Shown here: piece after piece, positions 1 to 11,667 of the stretch
Numbering within the stretch: position 1 is the first letter of the stretch
Layout: each line of letters begins with the position of its first letter
Origin: Candidatus Avibacteroides excrementipullorum
GTDB taxonomy: Bacteria > Bacteroidota > Bacteroidia > Bacteroidales > Bacteroidaceae
DNA length: 60,114 bases
Direction: 5' to 3'
NCBI GenBank assembly: GCA_018711405.1
Contig: DVIH01000067.1
Coordinates: 1 to 60,114 of the forward strand
Notes under the pieces: generated by a model
Seen by the model: the letters and a program-made list of their open reading frames with translations, nothing else
Databases searched by the model: none
What the model was told of the DNA's origin: nothing
Translations under genes and position numbers: made by a program

Positions 1-1459
1 GACGCATAGGCTCAGACTGATCAGTTGGTTGAACAGTTATATCGCGACCGCTATTCTCATCATAATATTCATAAACATCATCAGTATAGAATTCTCTTAC
101 GGCTTCTTTCGTGAAATCAATGAAACGACGGCTTTCATCCGTAGGCAAATTTCTCTTCGATGCTTCCCAAACCGACAAGTCTGCAAAAGCCTTATCTATA
201 TACTGTTCGTTTCCTTCAAGCGCAGCTTTCATCAGATAAGCCTCAGCACGACAAAGCAGAGTTTCTTCAGTTGTAAACTCACGACGTACAATGTGCGGAT
301 AGCCGATGCCTGCGACCTTATCGGTATATTCAAATTTCTCTATATTGTTGCTGAAGCACAATCCATAATCTTGTCTACCATTCAAGAACAAGCCGGCTGC
401 CATGAGATACGGGTGAGGCATGATACTCCTCCATGTCGGTCCCCAGCCATACAATGAGCCGTAAGCAGCCTCATGATTTACGCCATAACGATATCCTGAT
501 GCGAAAACACGCCATGCTGTAGAATATGTCGGGATAAACAGCAATGTCGATGGGCTTTCATAATCAAGCCACACATTAGCGTATGCATCGCTTGTCGCAC
601 AATCCTCAAACTTTGTATAATCCCTCATCAGCGGAGCTGCAGCAGAAGCATCCTCACCGCCAAGCACCAAATTGGCATATTCTATAACTTTGTCATATTC
701 ATGCTTGTAAAGGTAGAAACGCGCAGCGAACGCATTAGCGGCGTTCGTATTGAAATGATATTTAGATACCGTATAGCTGGCATCATCTATCAAAGGAAGG
801 CCTGCAAGCAAATCCGCTTCTATTTTCTTATAGACATCGGTCACAGTACCACGTTCATATTTTCCCTGAAGCACATCTTCCACTTCTGTCACATAAGGTA
901 TGCCAAGATCTGCACTGCTTGCCTCATCACCTCTATACGCCTGACAGAACACATTGGCTAAAATGAAGTGATTGAAAGCACGCACCAAAAGAGCTTCACC
1001 TTTAGAAGCTTCATACTCAGAAGGGTCAATGCCTTCGGCTTCAAACTTTGCTATTGCCTCAAGAGCATGGTTCGCTGTAGCGATAGCAGCATAACAACCT
1101 TGCCAAACGGCGGATGGAGAATCCTGAGCCATGGATGACCTTGCCGGTTCAAAAGCAAATATTTCATCGTCCATCTTCTCCATTGACAACAGATTAAAAT
1201 AAACCGGTTTATCCTTATTTGAACCCGAAGCCCACGGAGAAACATGCGGAGAATTGTTGTCCACAACATTATCACTACTCAATTCACCGAGTACAGACCA
1301 GTTTCCCGAAGGATAAGCAGACACGAGGAGCTTCCTTACAGCTTCAGGCGTATTGATTTCGGTTCTTTGGTCCGGTGACATGTCAAGGAAGTCGCTGCAC
1401 GAAGCGAACATGAAAGCAGACGACACAAGACCTATAGATATATATTTATTCAATTTCAT
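1..1459 (-). CDS. SusD/RagB-like nutrient-binding outer membrane lipoprotein, 3' end cut by window edge
   Basis: Minus-strand frame from ATG at 1459 (MKLNKYISIGLVSSAFMFASCSDFLDMSPDQRTEINTPEAVRKLLVSAYP...) stays open to base 1; lipoprotein signal, SusD-like start, directly downstream of a SusC gene. Missing from ORF track because no stop lies in the window. Confidence 0.93.
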   Translation of the reverse strand, partial: MKLNKYISIGLVSSAFMFASCSDFLDMSPDQRTEINTPEAVRKLLVSAYPSGNWSVLGELSSDNVVDNNSPHVSPWASGSNKDKPVYFNLLSMEKMDDEIFAFEPARSSMAQDSPSAVWQGCYAAIATANHALEAIAKFEAEGIDPSEYEASKGEALLVRAFNHFILANVFCQAYRGDEASSADLGIPYVTEVEDVLQGKYERGTVTDVYKKIEADLLAGLPLIDDASYTVSKYHFNTNAANAFAARFYLYKHEYDKVIEYANLVLGGEDASAAAPLMRDYTKFEDCATSDAYANVWLDYESPSTLLFIPTYSTAWRVFASGYRYGVNHEAAYGSLYGWGPTWRSIMPHPYLMAAGLFLNGRQDYGLCFSNNIEKFEYTDKVAGIGYPHIVRREFTTEETLLCRAEAYLMKAALEGNEQYIDKAFADLSVWEASKRNLPTDESRRFIDFTKEAVREFYTDDVYEYYDENSGRDITVQPTDQSEPMR

Positions 1460-1483
1460 ATTCTTATTGTTCTATATTAAAAA

Positions 1484-4400
1484 TTAGATACCCAATCTCA
1501 AAGTAAATGTAAACTGCTTAGGCATAGGAGTCGCAACACCACCGGAGTTGACGAATTCCGGATCCTGTCCGTTCAGCTTCTTGTCGGCATAGATAAGGAA
1601 CAGGTTGGTTCCCTGTATCTTCAGAGAAGCGTTTGACAGACCGATTCTCTTAACGAACTTGTTCGGCAATGTGTATGTCAGCGAAATCTCTTTCATACGG
1701 ATGAAACCTCCGTTAGCCACACGCTCGGTAGAATAGTTGTATGCATTGTATGCATAGCTCAACTGAGAGTCGTTCTGATACTGACGACGGCTGGCGATGG
1801 TCGGGATAGTAGTCTTGTTTTCGTCACCAGGTATAGTCCACCTGTTCTTGAACTCTTTCGGGCTGGCAGTCTGATCAGAGTAAGCTGCTGCGAAGACAGG
1901 GTCGAGACGAATCTTGTTACCGAACGAATAAGTGATGAACACATTCAAGCGGAAATTCTTATAGTCAAAGATGTTACCGAAGCCACCGGTGATAGTCGGG
2001 TCAACCGGACCTTCATATACGAGGTGATCAAGTTTCTCATACTCCTGGAAGTTGATGCTTGAAGTAGTAACCTCGCCGTTTTCATTGATGAACTGAGGCA
2101 GACCCTCATCGTTCAAGCCAACGAAAGGAATGGAGAACATGGCACGTACCGGATAACCTTCAAGGGCATAACCGGAAGCCGAGCAAAGTTCAAGCATTGT
2201 AGAGCGAGATTCCAAATCGGTAATCTCATTGACTGCATTGGAGAATGTCCAGTCTGTACTCCAGCTGAAATCCTTGGTCTGAATATTTCGTGTAGACAAA
2301 GTGAACTCAAAACCGTGAGACTTCATGGAAGCTACGTTACCATACTTATGAATGAAACCGCCGGCACCCTGAGTATAGATATCGCCGATAAGGTCATAGT
2401 TGTTACGAGTATAGTAGTCGAACACCAAGTTGATGCGGTTGTCGAGGAAACCTACATCGGCACCCACGTTGAACTCATATTTCTTTTCGTATGTCAACTC
2501 CGAGTTTGCGAGGTCGGACAGCACGATACCCGTCTCGAACAAGTCTTTCTCAGGCTTCCATGACTGAGTAGCATAATAAACCGGGAGAGCATTGGTAACC
2601 CACGACGGGCCACGGTCTGCAACCAACGAATAAGAAGCCCTCAACGTCATGTGAGAGAATACCGGCTGTTTGTAGAACCAGTTTTCTTCATGCACGTTCC
2701 AAGACGCACCGACGTTCCAAGTAGGCAACCATCTTGCGCTGCGCGAACGGCCAAGCTTGTTGGTACCTTCATAACGTCCGGTAAGGTTCACGTTATATTT
2801 ACCTTTATAAGAATAGTTACCTGTCAAGAAGTAAGCGAGCGAACGAGTATAACCCCATGCATTGGCATAGTAAGTACGTCCTTCTTCTTTCATCTGTTTG
2901 AAGAGGCTCGGATCCATAGCGGGAAGTCCGCCTTCGTCATAGATGAATCCCCAACCTTCGAAATCGACCTGATTCTTATCGGTCTTGTTGGATTCCATAC
3001 CACCAAAGAGGTTGATGATATGCTTACCGTCCTGAATCACCTTATTATATTGCACTGTTCCGCGGAAGTCCAACTGCTTCACAGAATAATCGCTGCGGAA
3101 ATACATACCGCCTTCCGGCATAACTGATACAGGGTTGGCGTTCGGATCATCCGGGTCAGTGTACAGATACGGGTTGGAATACATTATGATAGGATCATCC
3201 ACACCTGCGCGATAAGCTTCAGCCTGATTGGAGTGGTCTTTGATGAAATGTTCATTAGTAGAACTCTGATAACGATAAGCCACCAAAGCATGGAATTCGA
3301 GACCCAAGATAGGTTTCCAGTTCAATTCACCCTGGAACTTCATATCTGTCACGCCAAGCTGGATATAGTTGTTGTCCAATTCATCGAAGATGTTGAAAGG
3401 AGCATAGTTTCTGGAATAAGTGGCATTCGGGTCAAGAGTCCTCGAAGTATTGAGGGCGAAGCTGTAGGGGTTGATATCGAAACTTCTCGATACGGCACCC
3501 GAAACAACGTCTGTAGACTGACTCAAAGTACCGGGAGCTTCCTGATTACGATAGGATGCACTGGTCAACAAAGTCAAAGTAACCCATTTAGACACATCGA
3601 ATGATGCATTCAAGTTACCGGTATAACGTTCAACGGCACTTTTCTTAGTCCATCCCGGATCGTAGAGAGCAGACAAAGAAGCATAAAGTTTAGCTTTTTC
3701 AGTACCGCCGGAAATACTTACCGCATGGTTCTGCTGCAAAGAGTTTCTGAACAACAGGTCAAACCAGTCTGTGTTAAGTTTTTCAGCTGTCTGCAAATAT
3801 TTATTCATTGCCGCCTGAGTATTGGCCAGACCGAACTGTCCGTTAGTCTCATTATATTGTCTCATCAACTGATACATTTTTCCGTAAACACCCGATGAGC
3901 TGCTGCTTGCCAAAGAAGAGAAGTTCAACCAGCCTTTTTCCTCCATTTCCTTATATATACTCATCTGTTCCTGAGAGTTGGAAATGTTGTAGTTGTTATA
4001 GTTAGGTTTCATACGGGTTGTGAACTCACCGGTATAGTTGATAGTGCTGACACCGGCTTTACCGCGTTTGGTCGTAACGACAACGACACCGGCCATAGCG
4101 CGTGCACCATATATAGATGTAGCGGAACCGTCTTTCAACACCTGGAAGCTCTCGATGTCATCGGCATTAAGACCGGCGATAGCTGAAGAAATCAAGCTGG
4201 TAGCATCACCTGACGACAGGTCGTCAGCATCCACATCCACAGCATTTTCCAAGATCACGCCATCGACAACCCACAACGGAGTAGAGCTACCGTAGATAGA
4301 CGTAGCACCACGCACGCGGATCTTAGGCGCAGCACCGAAAGTACCGGACACGTTCTGCACCGACACACCGGCTGCTTTTCCTTCCAAAGCACGGCTGACA

Positions 4401-4810
4401 TCGGCCACACCGTCAAGTTTTGTATCTTCGGCATCCAGCTGGGTGGTAGAACCGGTGAAAAGACGCTTATCCATCTTCTGCATACCGGTCACGACAACCT
4501 CGTCCAAGACTTGGGTGTCAGCCGAAAGAGTAACTTTGATTTCGGAACCGGTCTTAGCGGCAACTTCTTCCGTCTGGAAACCTACGTAAGAAATCACCAA
4601 AGTCTTGGTTCCTTCAGGCACACTTAAACTGAAATTACCGTCAAAGTCGGTCACTGTTCCAATAGAGGTATTGCCCTTGACAACGACAGTGGCTCCGATA
4701 ACCGGAAAACCGTCATCGCCCATGACGACGCCTCGCACATTCACATTCTGAGCATGTACGACAACCGTACAGAATAGCATCAGAAATAGCACTCGCAAAA
4801 AACTCTTCAT
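1484..4810 (-). CDS. SusC/RagA family TonB-linked outer membrane protein
   Basis: 1108 aa; signal peptide, carboxypeptidase-like N-terminal domain (VRGVVMGDDGFPVIGATVVVKGN), plug motif (VLDEVVVTGMQ), paired with SusD. Confidence 0.97.
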   Translation of the reverse strand: MKSFLRVLFLMLFCTVVVHAQNVNVRGVVMGDDGFPVIGATVVVKGNTSIGTVTDFDGNFSLSVPEGTKTLVISYVGFQTEEVAAKTGSEIKVTLSADTQVLDEVVVTGMQKMDKRLFTGSTTQLDAEDTKLDGVADVSRALEGKAAGVSVQNVSGTFGAAPKIRVRGATSIYGSSTPLWVVDGVILENAVDVDADDLSSGDATSLISSAIAGLNADDIESFQVLKDGSATSIYGARAMAGVVVVTTKRGKAGVSTINYTGEFTTRMKPNYNNYNISNSQEQMSIYKEMEEKGWLNFSSLASSSSSGVYGKMYQLMRQYNETNGQFGLANTQAAMNKYLQTAEKLNTDWFDLLFRNSLQQNHAVSISGGTEKAKLYASLSALYDPGWTKKSAVERYTGNLNASFDVSKWVTLTLLTSASYRNQEAPGTLSQSTDVVSGAVSRSFDINPYSFALNTSRTLDPNATYSRNYAPFNIFDELDNNYIQLGVTDMKFQGELNWKPILGLEFHALVAYRYQSSTNEHFIKDHSNQAEAYRAGVDDPIIMYSNPYLYTDPDDPNANPVSVMPEGGMYFRSDYSVKQLDFRGTVQYNKVIQDGKHIINLFGGMESNKTDKNQVDFEGWGFIYDEGGLPAMDPSLFKQMKEEGRTYYANAWGYTRSLAYFLTGNYSYKGKYNVNLTGRYEGTNKLGRSRSARWLPTWNVGASWNVHEENWFYKQPVFSHMTLRASYSLVADRGPSWVTNALPVYYATQSWKPEKDLFETGIVLSDLANSELTYEKKYEFNVGADVGFLDNRINLVFDYYTRNNYDLIGDIYTQGAGGFIHKYGNVASMKSHGFEFTLSTRNIQTKDFSWSTDWTFSNAVNEITDLESRSTMLELCSASGYALEGYPVRAMFSIPFVGLNDEGLPQFINENGEVTTSSINFQEYEKLDHLVYEGPVDPTITGGFGNIFDYKNFRLNVFITYSFGNKIRLDPVFAAAYSDQTASPKEFKNRWTIPGDENKTTIPTIASRRQYQNDSQLSYAYNAYNYSTERVANGGFIRMKEISLTYTLPNKFVKRIGLSNASLKIQGTNLFLIYADKKLNGQDPEFVNSGGVATPMPKQFTFTLRLGI

Positions 4811-5375
4811 AAATTCTTCTTAAATTATTTGATATTAACTGTTTATATATTGTTTTTATTTTTTCCGGCACACAAATGGGAGAAAACGCCACACGGCAAA
4901 TCGCCGCAACACTCCGCAAATCTCCCTTTCATCCAACAAATATAATGGCAAGTAATCATAAACATTGCACGTTTCCCCGTTTTTAACACGCCCCGCATAC
5001 GTTAAAAAAGCATATCGCGGACAACGGCAAGGAAAGCGACACCGCATACAAAAACCCATCCATTACTGCCAGGCACCGACAACGCAGCGTCTGCGCCTGA
5101 AATACGTCCTTGCAAAGATATAAAAATGGAATAAAGAATATAATTTATCCCAACCTATAATGAGAGATAAAATGACTTTTTACTGAAAAAATCCGTTTTT
5201 AAGCCATTCCGCCTTTTTGCAAGGGAGTATTTTGCTACATACAGTTTGCAAATATAGCTTTTAAAATCAAAACACAAGCAAAGAATCACGATTTATTTAC
5301 AAAAAGGAAGATAAAAAGGACAAATAGCCGCCAAACAGGAAGCAAAACACAGAGATAAGATTACAAATATAAAGA

Positions 5376-5410
5376 AAATGGAGGTTTTCCCCGAAGAGAA
5401 ACCTCCATTT
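5376..5410 (-). terminator. Intrinsic terminator-like hairpin downstream of pckA
   Basis: Perfect 12-bp inverted repeat AAATGGAGGTTT / AAACCTCCATTT just past the pckA stop. Confidence 0.8.
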
Positions 5411-5437
5411 CTGATATGATTATCGGCACGCGATGTC

Positions 5438-7048
5438 TCAATCGAGTTTCGGTCCTGCTGCAACGAGAGCCTTGCCGGCTGCATTGCCTTCGAACTTCGC
5501 AAAGTTCTTGATGAAACGTCCTGCCAGGTCTTTTGCCTTTTCTTCCCACTGCGATGCATCGGCATAAGTGTCGCGAGGGTCGAGGATGTGCGGGTCAACT
5601 CCCGGCAATTCCGTAGGAACGACAAAGTTGAAATAAGGGATAACCTTTGTAGGAGCCTTGTCGATAGATCCGTCAAGGATAGCATCGATGATGCCGCGAG
5701 TGTCGCGGATAGAGATACGCTTGCCCGTACCGTTCCAACCTGTGTTCACGAGATAAGCCTTTGCACCTACCCTCTCCATCTTCTTCACAAGTTCCTCAGC
5801 ATACTTGGTCGGGTGCAGCGAAAGGAATGCCGCGCCGAAACATGCGGAGAATGTAGGAGTCGGCTCTGTGATGCCGCGTTCCGTTCCTGCGAGTTTTGCG
5901 GTGAAACCGGAAAGGAAATAATATTTAGCCTGTTCAGAGCTCAGGATAGACACCGGAGGCAATACGCCGAACGCATCAGCTGAAAGGAAGATAACCTGAT
6001 GAGCGTGAGGTCCTTTAGATACCGGCTTAACAATGTTGTTGATGTGGTAGATAGGATAAGACACGCGGGTATTTTCAGTAACGCTCTTGTCGGCGAAGTC
6101 GATCTTGCCTGCTGCATCCACAGTCACATTTTCGAGCAGGGCATCACGGCGGATAGCATTGTAGATGTCCGGTTCGCTCTCTTTGTCGAGGTTGATGACT
6201 TTGGCGTAGCATCCGCCTTCATAGTTGAATACGCCTTCATCGTCCCATCCGTGTTCGTCATCGCCAATAAGCAGACGTTTCGGGTCGGTAGACAGAGTAG
6301 TCTTTCCGGTACCGGAGAGTCCGAAGAATATGGCAGTATCCTTACCTTCCATATCCGTGTTGGCAGAGCAGTGCATGGAAGCTATGCCGCGCAGAGGGTT
6401 GAGGTAGTTCATAATAGAGAAGATACCTTTCTTCATCTCGCCGCCATACCATGTGTTGAGGATAACCTGTTCGTTGGTCTTGAGGTTGAAGACGGTAGCA
6501 GTCTCCGAGTTAAGTCCCAGTTCCTTGTAATTGTCGACTTTCGCCTTCGCTGCGTTGAAAGACACGAAATCGGGTTCGCCATAGTTCGCCAGTTCCTCCT
6601 CAGTAGGACGGATGAACATGTTCTTCACGAAATGAGCCTGCCAAGCCACTTCCATGATGAAACGCACTTTCAGACGTGTAGCGGGATTCGCTCCGCAGAA
6701 AGTATCCATCACAAACAAACGTTTGCCGCTCAACTGTTTTACGGCTTTAGCCTTGAGGTCTGCCCAAGCCTCTTCAGAGCAAGGTTTGTTGTCGTTCTTA
6801 TATTCATCGGAAGTCCACCACACTGTGTCCTTGCTTGCTTCATTGTATACAAAGAATTTGTCTTTAGGCGAACGGCCGGTATAGATACCGGTCATGACGT
6901 TTACCGCGCCAAGTTCTGTCACCTGTCCTTTTTCATAACCGTCAAGACCGGCTTTAGTCTCTTCCTCAAACAAGACTTCATAAGAAGGATTGTGAAGAAT
7001 CTCTTTCACATCCTGAATGCCATACTTTGAAAGATCCAATTTTACCAT
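5438..7048 (-). CDS. pckA: Phosphoenolpyruvate carboxykinase (ATP)
   Basis: 536 aa; [12 protein letters not shown]-loop, [23 protein letters not shown], conserved PEPCK motifs. Confidence 0.98.
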   Translation of the reverse strand: MVKLDLSKYGIQDVKEILHNPSYEVLFEEETKAGLDGYEKGQVTELGAVNVMTGIYTGRSPKDKFFVYNEASKDTVWWTSDEYKNDNKPCSEEAWADLKAKAVKQLSGKRLFVMDTFCGANPATRLKVRFIMEVAWQAHFVKNMFIRPTEEELANYGEPDFVSFNAAKAKVDNYKELGLNSETATVFNLKTNEQVILNTWYGGEMKKGIFSIMNYLNPLRGIASMHCSANTDMEGKDTAIFFGLSGTGKTTLSTDPKRLLIGDDEHGWDDEGVFNYEGGCYAKVINLDKESEPDIYNAIRRDALLENVTVDAAGKIDFADKSVTENTRVSYPIYHINNIVKPVSKGPHAHQVIFLSADAFGVLPPVSILSSEQAKYYFLSGFTAKLAGTERGITEPTPTFSACFGAAFLSLHPTKYAEELVKKMERVGAKAYLVNTGWNGTGKRISIRDTRGIIDAILDGSIDKAPTKVIPYFNFVVPTELPGVDPHILDPRDTYADASQWEEKAKDLAGRFIKNFAKFEGNAAGKALVAAGPKLD

Positions 7049-7332
7049 AATGATTAAAATTTAATTAGTTGTTTATATTTTGTCTTTGAATGTCAGCTAT
7101 AGAATGATGAAAAGCCTGTGTTTGGCTCTTTTCTGTTCACGCTGCAAATTTACAACAATCTCCCGAACGGCGTATGCCAATACGGAAATTTTTCACTATT
7201 TCATATTGCTTTAAGATTACTTCACAGAGAAAGCAGCGAAAACGGGCAAATACACCTTATTATATATATAGCATAACAGAAAAACAGACGGACATGCAAA
7301 CTATAAGAAAAAAACAGTATCTTTGAGCCTGA

Positions 7333-7851
7333 ATGAAAAACGCCACAGTCATGAAAACAAGACTTTATCTCGCAGCCCTCTGCACGGCTGCAATGCTGGC
7401 AACAGGATGTGACAAAAGCAACGAGCCGACATCCAAACCAGAACAGACACCACAAGTGTACGAAGACCTGATGGACTGCTATGACTTCAATGATGAAGTC
7501 ACACTCTGCAACGGCAAAAAGCCTTCGGAATTGGAGTGGATTAAAGACTATGTGACAGAACTGCTCGACAGAGAGCATCTCAGCACATGGATGACATTCG
7601 CACTGATGGTGAAATGCCCGGAGCGTGACATCATACTGACTCATGAAGAGCTGTCATCGCCATACATCAGCGCAATGTTTGACTGCAACGGCAACCGTCT
7701 GACGCAGAAGGACCTTACCTCCGAAGAGCAGGAATACATAGACGTTGATGAGTCGGATAAAAATACCGTCATAGTCTGGATGAATACAGAGAAACTTTAT
7801 GGCAGTGACATCATAGACAGACTGAGCGAATACCGGGATAAAAACAAGTAA
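7333..7851 (+). CDS. Hypothetical lipoprotein
   Basis: 172 aa with lipobox (LAALCTAAMLATGCDKS); likely start at the internal MKTRLYLAAL; no family recognised. Confidence 0.7.
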   Translation: MKNATVMKTRLYLAALCTAAMLATGCDKSNEPTSKPEQTPQVYEDLMDCYDFNDEVTLCNGKKPSELEWIKDYVTELLDREHLSTWMTFALMVKCPERDIILTHEELSSPYISAMFDCNGNRLTQKDLTSEEQEYIDVDESDKNTVIVWMNTEKLYGSDIIDRLSEYRDKNK

Positions 7852-7857
7852 GTCCGA

Positions 7858-7945
7858 GACCGAGCCGATCCCTGACAAAGATGGCGTACATACCCGCCAA
7901 AGATGGCGCACATCTCCGGCCGAGACCGAGCCGATCCCGACCGGA
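7858..7945. repeat. 22-bp-period mosaic array 1 (word order A B B A)
   Basis: 13-bp words at 7858, 7880, 7902, 7924 (gaccgagccgatc, gatggcgtacata, gatggcgcacatc, gaccgagccgatc) separated by 9-bp spacers. Confidence 0.9.
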
Positions 7946-7962
7946 GATGAAAAAGCACAAGA

Positions 7963-9900
7963 TTACACCTTATTTATATATAGAGATGCAGGAACCACCC
8001 TGCCAACGCGACTGATATAATCATACAAATCGCCGTAAAACCTGTTTTTGCCGAGAGTGACGGAATTGCCCACGATGATAAGTTTGGCTCTTGCCCTCGT
8101 CATGGCCACATTGGCACGGCGCACATCGGAGAGGAAACCCACGCTTCCGGCTTCGTTGTCTCTGACCATGCTCAGGATAATGACATCGCGCTCCTGACCC
8201 TGAAACCCGTCAACGGAGTTGACTGTCACGAGTTTGCGCAGGCGCTTATGAAAAGCGCACCGGGTTATCATCCCCCGCAACAGACCCACCTGCGATTTAT
8301 AGGGAGAGATGATGCCGAAATCTATCCTCTCGTCCACAATCCTGTCCACCCCTATCCTGTCCACATAAACGGCCATGACATCGAGCAGCAGCTGCGCCTC
8401 CTGCCTGTTCATCTTGCTTTCCGTCCACCGGTTGACTTCTTCGTCAAAATCGCAACCGGCAGTATCGACCCACACCATAGGCGTGTCATACTGCAACACT
8501 GTGCGGGAAGCCACATCGGGAGCTGCAACCAGACGCCCGCCATAGAACCTTTCGGACGAAAAGCGCATAATGTCTTCATGCATGCGATATTGCACGGTGA
8601 GCATTTCCACGCACGACGGCTTTTCGTGCGCCAGCATCTCCATAAGCGTAACACTCAAACCATCGCGAGCAGCCTCCATGCACTTCACCGTAGGGGGCAA
8701 CTGCTGATGATCGCCTGCAAATATCACCCTCCCCGCCTTGACAATGGCGCACCAGCATGACGGCTGCATGGCCTGTGCTGCCTCATCTATGAAAAGAGTG
8801 GAAAAGAAACGCCCGGTCATGACCTTTGACGCCGCTCCGGTGAGCGTTGAAGCGACGACCATCGCGCAGTCAAACAGGCTGTTGTCTATGCGTATCTCCA
8901 GCTCTACAGCCCTTTCGCGCAGACGGCTCAGACGATTGCGCACGGCTTCTTTTTCGGAACGCGACAAATTGCGGCGCGACAAGCATTCCCGTATGCCTTT
9001 GCGTATGCTCCACAGCTCCGGATAGTCGGGATGGCTCTCATATCTGCGCTCGTAGGTATGGGCCAGAAGCCTGTCGGTGACACGCATGGGATTGCCGATG
9101 CGCATCAACGGTATGCCCCTGTCGAGCAACTGCTCGGCAATCCAATCGACTGCGGCATTGCTCTGTGCGCATACCAGCACCTGCGGCTCGCGCTTTATGG
9201 TCTCGCAAATGGCTTCTACCAGAGTGGTTGTCTTGCCCGTGCCGGGAGGTCCGTGCACTATGGCCACATCGCGGGCGCGGATTATCTTGTTGACCGCAGC
9301 TTCCTGGCTTGCATTGAGCCACGGGAAACCGATCGGACGTTCCTGCCGGAAAGCTGGCATTTCACTGCCGAGAATGACATCACGCAAGTGCATAAGCGTT
9401 TTGGAAGATGTACTAAGGACTGTGTCGAGAGCGTCAAACATGAGGTTGAACGAGGCGGCATCAAACGCCACCTGCATGCCAAGACACCCGGAAAGCGACA
9501 TCTCGCGGAGTTCCGACAAGTCTTTCTCATCAGACAATGCCACGACACATCTAAGCCCGTCGGTCAGGCACACATTAGCCTGAATTTTCAGGAAATGAGG
9601 TTCCGACACGTCAGAGTCTTGCCTCGATGCCACGAAAAACACGACAGGCTTGCCGGGTTCAAACTCATGCTCATCGACACGGGCAGGCGACAGTTCGGAC
9701 AGGCTAATCTCCACGCAAAGCCGCCCAAAAGCATTATAACGGCTTGAGCCACACGCCACAGGATACCAGCAACGCCCCTGCCCCATGAGCCTAAGCACAC
9801 CTTTCGTCTTTGCCTTCACCTCATATTCGGAACGTTCATACTCATATTCCTTGCGGAGCAGCTCCTGCTGTTTTCTCAACTGCAATATGACCGATTTCAT
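7963..9900 (-). CDS. Superfamily 1 (UPF1/IGHMBP2-like) DNA/RNA helicase
   Basis: Walker [67 protein letters not shown]. Start at 9900 ([12 protein letters not shown]) preferred over ORF-track 9990, which runs through a terminator-like hairpin. Confidence 0.92.
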   Translation of the reverse strand: MKSVILQLRKQQELLRKEYEYERSEYEVKAKTKGVLRLMGQGRCWYPVACGSSRYNAFGRLCVEISLSELSPARVDEHEFEPGKPVVFFVASRQDSDVSEPHFLKIQANVCLTDGLRCVVALSDEKDLSELREMSLSGCLGMQVAFDAASFNLMFDALDTVLSTSSKTLMHLRDVILGSEMPAFRQERPIGFPWLNASQEAAVNKIIRARDVAIVHGPPGTGKTTTLVEAICETIKREPQVLVCAQSNAAVDWIAEQLLDRGIPLMRIGNPMRVTDRLLAHTYERRYESHPDYPELWSIRKGIRECLSRRNLSRSEKEAVRNRLSRLRERAVELEIRIDNSLFDCAMVVASTLTGAASKVMTGRFFSTLFIDEAAQAMQPSCWCAIVKAGRVIFAGDHQQLPPTVKCMEAARDGLSVTLMEMLAHEKPSCVEMLTVQYRMHEDIMRFSSERFYGGRLVAAPDVASRTVLQYDTPMVWVDTAGCDFDEEVNRWTESKMNRQEAQLLLDVMAVYVDRIGVDRIVDERIDFGIISPYKSQVGLLRGMITRCAFHKRLRKLVTVNSVDGFQGQERDVIILSMVRDNEAGSVGFLSDVRRANVAMTRARAKLIIVGNSVTLGKNRFYGDLYDYISRVGRVVPASLYINKV

Positions 9901-9956
9901 CAAACAACAAAAAAAGGGAGGTGTGTCGTAAATTTTAGAGGTTCTGACACGCCTAA

Positions 9957-9995
9957 AGGGGCTGTGCCAAAATTTACCATTTTGACACAACCCCT
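9957..9995 (-). terminator. Intrinsic terminator-like hairpin downstream of the mmd operon
   Basis: aggggctgtgccaaaat/attttgacacaacccct inverted repeat, followed by a second hairpin (9920-9953) and T-run on the minus strand. Confidence 0.7.
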
Positions 9996-10023
9996 CGTCA
10001 TATTAATTACAGATAACTGATTA

Positions 10024-11184
10024 TCAGATAAGGAAGCCGAGCAATACACCTGCCGCGACAGCCGAACCTATCACGCCTGCCACGTTAGGCCCCATAGCAT
10101 GCATGAGCAGATAATTGGTCGGGTCATATTCCAGACCTACAATCTGAGATATGCGTGCAGAGTCGGGCACAGCCGAAACACCGGCATTTCCGATAAGCGG
10201 ATTGATCTTGTTGTCTTTCTTAAGGAAAAGGTTGAAGAACTTCACGAACAACACACCCGAAGCCGTTGCAATGATAAACGACAAGGCTCCAAGTATGAAG
10301 ATGAGAACCGAATCCTTAGTGAGAAACTGCGATGCCTGAGTGGAAGCACCCACAGTAACACCCAGCAGGATAGTTATCGTGTCGATCAAAGGCCCGCTCG
10401 CAGTATTGGCCAGACGGCGAGTCACACCGCTTTCTTTCAACAAGTTACCGAAGAAGAGCATACCCAGCAAAGGCAAGCCCGAAGGAACGAGGAAAGTAGT
10501 GAGCAAAAGTCCCATGATGGGGAAAATCACCTTTTCCGTATGAGAGACGGCTCTCGGCGGTCTCATCCTGATGAGACGCTCATGCTTGGTGGTGAGCAGA
10601 CGCATGATAGGCGGCTGTATCACCGGAACGAGCGCCATGTAAGAATAAGCCGAGACCGCAATGGCTCCCATGAGGTTGGGCGCAAGTTTTGACGACAAGA
10701 ATATCGCAGTAGGTCCGTCCGCACCTCCGATAATGCCTATGGCACCGGCCTGGTTTGGCTCAAATCCCATGTGAAGCGCAATCATATACGCTCCGAAGAT
10801 GCCAAACTGTGCAGCCGCTCCGATGAGCATCAGTTTCGGATTGGATATCAGTGCCGAAAAGTCTGTCATGGCTCCTATGCCAAGAAATATCAATGGCGGA
10901 TACCATCCGGAGGTTACGCCCTGATACAGGATGTTCAGCACAGAGCCCTCCTCGTAGACACCTATCTGCAACCCTGCCTCAAGATTGAACGGAATGTTGC
11001 CGATAAGAATACCGAATCCGATAGGAATCAGCAACATAGGCTCGAATTCTTTAGCAACGGCAAGATATATGAAAAACAATCCCACCAGAATCATTATCAG
11101 GTGTCCGCTCGTAGCATTGGCGAAACCTGTATAATCCCAAAAGGTGATCATGTTTTCTTTCAACATTCCAAGAAATTCACTCAT
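10024..11184 (-). CDS. mmdB: Sodium ion-translocating decarboxylase beta subunit (OadB/MmdB/GcdB family)
   Basis: 386 aa; GADGPTAIFLSSKLAPNL, polytopic; last gene of mmd-like cluster. Confidence 0.93.
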   Translation of the reverse strand: MSEFLGMLKENMITFWDYTGFANATSGHLIMILVGLFFIYLAVAKEFEPMLLIPIGFGILIGNIPFNLEAGLQIGVYEEGSVLNILYQGVTSGWYPPLIFLGIGAMTDFSALISNPKLMLIGAAAQFGIFGAYMIALHMGFEPNQAGAIGIIGGADGPTAIFLSSKLAPNLMGAIAVSAYSYMALVPVIQPPIMRLLTTKHERLIRMRPPRAVSHTEKVIFPIMGLLLTTFLVPSGLPLLGMLFFGNLLKESGVTRRLANTASGPLIDTITILLGVTVGASTQASQFLTKDSVLIFILGALSFIIATASGVLFVKFFNLFLKKDNKINPLIGNAGVSAVPDSARISQIVGLEYDPTNYLLMHAMGPNVAGVIGSAVAAGVLLGFLI

Positions 11185-11194
11185 AATCCTGCTT

Positions 11195-11644
11195 TTATTC
11201 GATTACTACAAGATCGGTTCCTTCAAGAACAGAATCCCCTTGTTTTACGTTAACCGCAGTTATCGTACCGTCTTTATCTGCATTGATATTGTTTTCCATC
11301 TTCATGGCTTCGAGGACAACGACAGTCTGACCTCTCTTGACAGCATCGCCCACTTTGACTTTCACGTCAAGAATAACTCCGGGCAGCGGAGATTTTACAC
11401 CGCTCTTCTTTCCGCCTCCGGCAGCAGGAGCTGTCTGAGCAGCCGGAGCGGCAGCAGGCGCACTTGCCGGAGCGGCAGCAGGTTTTGCAACTGGTTTCAC
11501 CACAGGAGCAGCAGCTTTGACGGATTTTTCCATTTCAATTTTATATGGCACTCCGTTCACTTCAACCTGAGCGACATTATCCACTATATCAGAAATAACG
11601 ACAGTATAAGGATTACCGTTTATTTTATATTTATATTCTTTCAT
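11195..11644 (-). CDS. mmdC: Biotin carboxyl carrier subunit (MmdC-like)
   Basis: From MKEYKYKINGNPYTV; Pro/Ala linker then VKVGDAVKRGQTVVVLEAMKMENNINADKDG biotinyl motif. Confidence 0.92.
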   Translation of the reverse strand: MKEYKYKINGNPYTVVISDIVDNVAQVEVNGVPYKIEMEKSVKAAAPVVKPVAKPAAAPASAPAAAPAAQTAPAAGGGKKSGVKSPLPGVILDVKVKVGDAVKRGQTVVVLEAMKMENNINADKDGTITAVNVKQGDSVLEGTDLVVIE

Positions 11645-11667
11645 TGTGTTTTTTACTTTATTTGGGT

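Noticed and set aside
5999-7030. 343-aa plus-strand ORF
   Set aside because: Antisense to pckA; composition and lack of motifs indicate a shadow ORF.
9031-9747. 238-aa plus-strand ORF
   Set aside because: Antisense to the helicase gene with conserved helicase motifs on the other strand.
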